Of a stretch of DNA of 64,000 bases, positions 59,899-64,000 are shown piece after piece. The notes under the pieces were generated by a model. It saw only the letters and a list, made by a program, of their open reading frames with translations. It had not been told where the DNA came from and did not search any database. Numbering within the stretch: the first letter of the stretch is position 1; the number at the start of each line of letters is the position of its first letter. Made by a program: the position numbers and the translations under genes. Origin of the DNA: Bacillota bacterium (GTDB lineage: Bacteria; Bacillota; Clostridia; Christensenellales; UMGS416); the NCBI GenBank assembly GCA_023435705.1, contig JAEYRH010000004.1, forward strand, positions 160,872 through 224,871, read 5' to 3'.

Positions 59899-61113
59899 TT
59901 AGCCGCTGATCCCGTGCTCGATCCGGACCATGAAGCCCTGCTGCAGCACCTTCACGGCGAAGGCATCCACCTTCCAGCCCACGGTGCTGATCTGCTCCAG
60001 CGGGTCGCTGGTGCCCGAGTCACCGGGCGTTTTCACGACGGCGCGGGGGCGGCTGCTGCCTTCAATGTCCACCACGCCATAGGCGTTCTGGCCGAGCACC
60101 AGCGTTGCGGCGGTGCTTGCCTCACCGGGCCGGATTTCCCTGCCGTCCAGTTCGGCGGCCTCTCCAGTGTAACCGGTCGTCAGAACCAGCTTTGCCTGCC
60201 CTGCGACGCCGGCCACGGCGGAGGCCACCACGTCGGTATAGTCGGCAGTGATGCCGATGCTCACCTTGCGGCTGGCAAAGGCCGTTGCCTGCTCGCTGGT
60301 CAGCGGCTCAGCCAATGTGAGGGTCTTTGTGCCCGCGTTGTAGGAGCCGGAGGCCGCGCCGTGCAGCAAACCGTTCACATTGCCGGGCAGCGCAGCAGGC
60401 TTATTCACCTTGGCCTCGCTGGTCTCCACAAAGATCACGCCAAACAGCCTGCCGATCTCACCGCTGAAGATGGCCTCTGCGTCCTGGTATTTGGCCACAT
60501 CCTGCCACAGCTCGTCACTTTGCAGGTCATAGGTGGTGTCCGGGCCCACGATCGCCACATAGTAGCTCTTGCCGCCGCGCACAAAGGGTAGCGCCTTGTT
60601 CTTCTTCAGCAGGCGGGCGGCCTTGCGGATGTCGGCGGTGGAGAGCACATCGGTGCTCAGCAGCAGCGAGCGGCCGGCTTTGCCGTTGGCATACATCACG
60701 TTGGTGCCGGTGCTGTGCAGCGCGTCGCGGATCAACGTGTCCACGGAGAGGGCGCCCTGGTCGGCCATCAGGTCCACCGCATCGGAAATGACGGGGTCAA
60801 TGGCCGTCAGGTCCAGCAGGTCACTCACGGCCACATAGCCGCCGTAGCCGGCCACCGTGGTGGTGATCTCGGTGCTTTCCAGCGCCTGCCCATCGGGGAT
60901 CACGCCCTCGGTGAGCGCCGTGGTCACCGCAGGAAAGGGTGTCCACTTGCGGAAGCTCACCATTTTGCCGTTCTGGCGCTTGTAGGGGCGCTTCTGCGCG
61001 TATTCATAATGCACCAGCTTGGGCTTCATGCTCTCCAGCAGCTGGCGGTCGTAATAGGTCTGCATCTCGGCGGAAAGGCCGCTGGCAGTGGTCAGATTGG
61101 TGTTGTAAGCCAT
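59899..61113 (-). CDS. N4-gp56-family major capsid protein
   Basis: 404 residues. The family layout is clear: NLTTASGLSAEMQTYYDRQLL at the start, KLVHYEYAQKRPYKRQNGKMVSFRKW, LTEGVIPDGQALE, VAGYGGYVAVSDLLDLTAIDP, and a C-terminal WKVDAFAVKVLQQGFMVRIEHG. An inserted Gly/Ala/Thr-rich domain lies at about 235-330. It is an HK97-type shell protein of podovirus-like phages. GGAGCGATG precedes the ATG. The scaffold gene ends 15 bases upstream. Confidence 0.88.
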   Translation of the reverse strand: MAYNTNLTTASGLSAEMQTYYDRQLLESMKPKLVHYEYAQKRPYKRQNGKMVSFRKWTPFPAVTTALTEGVIPDGQALESTEITTTVAGYGGYVAVSDLLDLTAIDPVISDAVDLMADQGALSVDTLIRDALHSTGTNVMYANGKAGRSLLLSTDVLSTADIRKAARLLKKNKALPFVRGGKSYYVAIVGPDTTYDLQSDELWQDVAKYQDAEAIFSGEIGRLFGVIFVETSEAKVNKPAALPGNVNGLLHGAASGSYNAGTKTLTLAEPLTSEQATAFASRKVSIGITADYTDVVASAVAGVAGQAKLVLTTGYTGEAAELDGREIRPGEASTAATLVLGQNAYGVVDIEGSSRPRAVVKTPGDSGTSDPLEQISTVGWKVDAFAVKVLQQGFMVRIEHGISG

Positions 61114-61128
61114 TTACATCGCTCCTTA

Positions 61129-61989
61129 CTATGGTTTGATTCTCTTCCCCATCCTGATTTGCTCCTCATACTGCTTGCGCAGGCGGTTGAACTGGTCGCT
61201 GGGCATGCCTGCATAATCCGGCGCGGCGGCTCCGGCAGCGCCCCCGGCCCGCAGCACGTCAGGTACCGCGTCGTTGCGGCTGCGCACCCGCTCCAGCGCC
61301 TCGGCCTCGGCCTGCTGGCGCACGATACCGCCATACACAGAAGCAAACACCGACCACAGGCTCCTGCCCTGCAAGAGTGCATCCCGCACAACCTCGTCGG
61401 AGGCCAGGAAGCTCTCCAGGTCAAAGCCGGGGAACACCCGCTGGATGTCTGCCTCCTCGGCCAGAAGCTTGAGCGCCATGCGGTTCAGGCCGTCGGCCCC
61501 GGCCATGCCCATCCCGTTGGGATCCAGCCCGCCGGGAGCGGCCATGCCGGGTGTCATCGGGTTTGCCTGCGGGCCCTGGCCCATCACTGCACCCGCCGGG
61601 TCTTCCGGCAGCTGGCCCATCGCCATCTGCGGCATCGCGCCGGGGTTCAGCCCCATGCCTGGCATTTGCGGAGCCGCCTGCGGCAGGCCCTGGGCCTGCG
61701 CCGCCATCTGCGAAAGCATTGCCGGAGTCTGCGGCTGAGCCGCCAGTCCGGTCGGGGCGGGCATGGCCATCGAGGGCAGGCCGGCCTGCGGGCCCTGGGC
61801 CCCGTCACGGCTCCACTTCCTGCGGGCGGCGGCGAGCCTTCGGGCAAAAGCCGCGTCCACTTCCTTCTGTGAGCGGTAATATGCCGGATCGTTCTGGGCG
61901 GCGTCGTCCCGCCCCGGCTTCTGGGCTTCCATCAGCGTGGCCTCTTCCTCGGCCTTCTGTTTCTGATCGACCGGTTTGCGATTTTCCAT
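61129..61989 (-). CDS. Phage scaffold-like protein
   Basis: 286 residues. Charged, helical N-terminus (PAYYRSQKEVDAAFARRLAAARRKW), a Gly/Pro/Met/Ala-rich low-complexity centre, and a C-terminal region with RVFPGFDLESFLASDEVVRDAL and QFNRLRKQYEEQIRMGKRI. This matches scaffold proteins encoded just before phage capsid genes; AFxxRLAxxR is a common scaffold segment. The ATG at 61989 follows AGGAGG. No portal or terminase gene precedes it. Confidence 0.75.
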   Translation of the reverse strand: MENRKPVDQKQKAEEEATLMEAQKPGRDDAAQNDPAYYRSQKEVDAAFARRLAAARRKWSRDGAQGPQAGLPSMAMPAPTGLAAQPQTPAMLSQMAAQAQGLPQAAPQMPGMGLNPGAMPQMAMGQLPEDPAGAVMGQGPQANPMTPGMAAPGGLDPNGMGMAGADGLNRMALKLLAEEADIQRVFPGFDLESFLASDEVVRDALLQGRSLWSVFASVYGGIVRQQAEAEALERVRSRNDAVPDVLRAGGAAGAAAPDYAGMPSDQFNRLRKQYEEQIRMGKRIKP

Positions 61990-62232
61990 GTCCATCCTCC
62001 TGTCGGTTTTCGCGCCTTTCCGCGTTGTCAAACCACGCCGGTGGGCAGGCCTGGGCCTGTGCATCCGGGTAAGCTCGTGTTTGATGTGGGTTGGATTGAT
62101 TGGGTGATTTCTTGAAACAGTGTGAAATGAAGATGTGCTTTGTTTGCGGGATCAGTGTAAACCAAAGCAAGAAAAGGTGTCAATGTTTGCACACGGGAAA
62201 ACCTGAGAGGTACTCCTCAAACGGAAAGGAAT

Positions 62233-62321
62233 GAACTTGTCCCCCTCATAGAGGGGGATGTCGCTAGCAAGCGGCAGGGGGGATTTCCTAAAATGCCGCC
62301 GCAAGGCGGCAGGGGGAGTTC
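62233..62321. repeat. Intergenic repeat, second family, copy 3
   Basis: ACTTGTCCCCCTCATAGAGGGGGATGTC...GCCGCCGCAAGGCGGCAGGGGGAGTT, two linked units of the family also at 18336 and 33290. The 323-base gap 62065-62387 holds this and the 26-base inverted repeat; no gene is visible. Confidence 0.6.
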
Positions 62322-62333
62322 AGTCCAGAGCGA

Positions 62334-62359
62334 TCGGGCCGGGACGGAGCCCGGCCCCT
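62334..62359. repeat. 26-base repeat, right arm of an inverted pair
   Basis: CGGGCCGGGACGGAGCCCGG followed by CCCCTA, the exact reverse complement of 59838-59863. Confidence 0.75.
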
Positions 62360-62387
62360 ACTGCTGGGAGCGTATTGCATCAACTAA

Positions 62388-63092
62388 TCAGCCTGGGCCA
62401 GTACTGGCCTCCGCCTTAGTCTTCGCCTCCTCGATCATTGCGGTGAACTGCTCTAAAAAGCTCTCCTCGTCAATGGAGCAAAGATCCTCGTGCTTCAGCA
62501 TCGCGCCGGAGTCTTTCTTACCCAGCACCTGCGCTCCCTCAAACTTCCACCCCTGGTAGCGCACCACGCCGTCCTTCACCGGGAAAATGTCATAATAAAT
62601 ACCGCCTGCCGCATCGGCATAACTGTCGGAAGGTCTTTGATCGGTCTTGCTCGCGAACAAATAGGTGATGAAATAGTACTCCTGCCCCACCACAAGCGCA
62701 AATCCTGATTTGTCATATCGGCGGGAGGATTGCCCAAACAGCACCCTGACAGATTCCTTCTTGTCAGGTGCTTCTCCATACAGGGTGCTTTGCACCGTCA
62801 CATCGCATATTGAATTCCAGTTGTCAAACTGTATTATCTTTCCGCCGATTTCTCTGGTTTCGATGAGGTTGATCTCCTGCACCCGGTCAATCTTCCCTTT
62901 GAAAATGAAGGTGTTGCCCATGTTTCCAAAGGGATTCTCGCCGTTAAACAGCGAAATGTCCGCCTCCTCATAAACTGGGTAGGGCAGCGGCGTGGCATAG
63001 ACCACAGTGACCCCCTCCGGCCTGGCGCAGGAGCAGAGGCAAAGCAGCACGGCAAGGAGGAATACCAGAATGAAAAGCCGGTTGCGGTGCAT
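62388..63092 (-). CDS. Hypothetical lipoprotein
   Basis: 234 residues. Lipoprotein signal with LLCLCSCARP, then an extracellular domain with GNTFIFKGKIDRVQEINLIE, an OB-like strand set ICDVTVQSTLYGEAPDKKESV, and VVGQEYYFITYLF; the pattern resembles small surface OB-fold lipoproteins of clostridia that carry 'FKGKV..V..I' starts. Function unknown. The start at 63092 follows GGGAGG. Host-type gene upstream of the phage-like module. Confidence 0.7.
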   Translation of the reverse strand: MHRNRLFILVFLLAVLLCLCSCARPEGVTVVYATPLPYPVYEEADISLFNGENPFGNMGNTFIFKGKIDRVQEINLIETREIGGKIIQFDNWNSICDVTVQSTLYGEAPDKKESVRVLFGQSSRRYDKSGFALVVGQEYYFITYLFASKTDQRPSDSYADAAGGIYYDIFPVKDGVVRYQGWKFEGAQVLGKKDSGAMLKHEDLCSIDEESFLEQFTAMIEEAKTKAEASTGPG

Positions 63093-63234
63093 GGCGCGGC
63101 CTCCCGTAAACATGAGATATCATCAATATAACGGTTATGGGAATTTCTGTCAATCGCCAATGTGGAGAGCGTGTGGCCCGCAGTCAGAAGTGCTTTATAG
63201 AGAGATGTTTTACAATGAGACTAGTTTGCGGCTT

Positions 63235-63693
63235 TTAGTTGCACCCCTTCCTCTTCAACTCCTGCCGTATCAAATCCTCTTTTTCCTGCCCACTCAGCCT
63301 GTCCCAGTTCTCATGGGTGACCACGGGAAACCTGACCGTTACGATTTCATCCGGCCCCGGATCGCGCTTGAGTTGATCGGAGCCGCATGCAATGCATGCG
63401 GTCTTGTAGTTCTCCGTATCCAGGCTTACGCCGTTCACTAGGTCACAGGAAACGCCAAACACCTTTGCAAAGCATTTTGATAGAAAATTCTTTTCTGCAT
63501 CTTTCCCGAGAATTTTAACAAGAATTCGATCGACCTCTTCGCTGGCAGAATCGTAAAAATGGTTGATGTAGGAGTAATACCTACCGTCCTCTGTATTGAA
63601 CAAGCCAATTCCATAAAGAAATTCCGATGTAGAGTACACATCACGCTTTGAACCACAATTCTGGCAAGTAAATACCGCTCTGTCTACGGTCAT
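63235..63693 (-). CDS. Hypothetical protein with two zinc-binding CxxC pairs
   Basis: 152 residues. CQNCG near residue 10 and CIACG near residue 100 could bind one zinc ion each or jointly; the middle has a helical stretch SEEVDRILVKILGKDAEKNF. C-terminus: HENWDRLSGQEKEDLIRQEL. Not recognised. GGAGGCG precedes the ATG. No operon partner is evident. Confidence 0.65.
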   Translation of the reverse strand: MTVDRAVFTCQNCGSKRDVYSTSEFLYGIGLFNTEDGRYYSYINHFYDSASEEVDRILVKILGKDAEKNFLSKCFAKVFGVSCDLVNGVSLDTENYKTACIACGSDQLKRDPGPDEIVTVRFPVVTHENWDRLSGQEKEDLIRQELKRKGCN

Positions 63694-63755
63694 CGTGCGT
63701 GCGCCTCCGCAATCTGTCTCTTGTTGGGCTGACTATCTGGTCTGAAAAATCTATT

Positions 63756-64000
63756 CTATGACAGTTGGCCTGTTCTCATCGCCTCGAAATACCGGCCCAG
63801 AATAACCTCAAAATCGGAATTCAATTGGAGCTCGTGATGCTCAAACAGAATAACCGTTTCGCTCTGAGTATTAACTACTTCAACATCCATGCCTCCGGTT
63901 TCCCAAACGCTTATTTGTCCCAGCGAAAATGCTGACTCTTGTTCGAGTGTCACACAGGGCACAGGGCTTCCTTCCGGTGAATGCCTGATATTTTCAGTAA
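63756..64000 (-). CDS. Partial hypothetical protein (N-terminus beyond the window)
   Basis: The frame is open to the right edge. Visible residues include SPEGSPVPCVTLEQESAFSL, VWETGGMDVEVVNTQSETVI and a C-terminal EVILGRYFEAMRTGQLS. Beta-rich and small; no family recognised. An internal GTG at 63962 is unlikely to be the true start because the frame continues upstream. Confidence 0.5.
   Translation of the reverse strand, partial: TENIRHSPEGSPVPCVTLEQESAFSLGQISVWETGGMDVEVVNTQSETVILFEHHELQLNSDFEVILGRYFEAMRTGQLS

Noticed and set aside
35025..61989. Contractile injection system or tailocin
   Set aside because: No sheath, tube, baseplate, spike or AAA+ ATPase gene. A capsid protein and scaffold are present instead.
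62065..62387. Possible attachment site or integrase remnant at the module's upstream edge
   Set aside because: Only dispersed repeat elements are visible; no tRNA, no integrase fragment, and no matching direct repeat was found near 35000.

Overview
The window looks like chromosomal DNA of an anaerobic Bacillota (Clostridia-type) bacterium. Host genes are GC-rich. They include Pro/Thr-rich lipoproteins, a YqeK-family HD phosphohydrolase, an EFR1-type ferredoxin, a YwaF-like membrane protein, an EpsC-type serine acetyltransferase, a cobalamin riboswitch and a phi-LC3-type holin. The species cannot be named from the sequence. No rRNA, tRNA, CRISPR array, transposase or integrase was seen.

Positions 1-35000 are mostly ordinary host genes. 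They comprise a truncated gene with a PCP_red-like C-terminus, CorA, a GNAT protein behind a structured leader with its own terminator, bacteriohemerythrin, a WG-repeat lipoprotein, a cobalamin riboswitch driving a BtuF-like lipoprotein, an esterase, YhhN, pyrophosphatase, an L,D-transpeptidase, a URO-D-like protein, SodC, an aminotransferase/PHP/VanW operon, a GH4 glycosidase, a duplicated lipoprotein pair, EFR1, several small membrane and VOC proteins, YqeK, a CHASE4-like/GGDEF/EAL protein, serine acetyltransferase, a ThpR-ThpR-nucleotidyltransferase operon and a YcaQ-like protein. Several gene remnants and palindromic intergenic repeats are scattered among them.

Positions 35025-61989, all on the minus strand apart from one tiny ORF, form a phage-like module. 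In transcription order it holds a scaffold-like protein, an N4-gp56-type major capsid protein, connector-size proteins, a tail protein with six E1-FCCH-like modules, two further tail proteins, an XhlA-like protein, a holin, an NlpC/P60-LysM endolysin and a 1361-residue protein. No terminase, portal, integrase, contractile sheath or baseplate gene is visible.

The 1361-residue protein ends in a polymorphic-toxin architecture: a long carrier, a pretoxin linker, the junction motif GKNFAAAAGKEWVGGE, then a variable C-terminal domain followed at once by a small immunity-type gene. Downstream lie eight more linker-junction-toxin tips, each followed by its own immunity candidate and often by a terminator (36070-45681). 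Recognisable tips are a WHH nuclease (with a SUKH-like partner), an HExxH peptidase, a His/Cys clan-CD-like peptidase, an AHH nuclease (with an ankyrin-repeat partner), a TNT-type NAD+ glycohydrolase and a PD-(D/E)XK nuclease. Three tips are unassigned. Two linker lineages share the same junction, whose DNA forms nine direct repeats about 1.1-1.45 kb apart. My inference is a phage-particle-associated toxin with a bank of exchangeable silent tips, and this is the most interesting system in the window.

Positions 62000-64000 return to host-type genes (a lipoprotein and two small proteins) with intergenic repeats.
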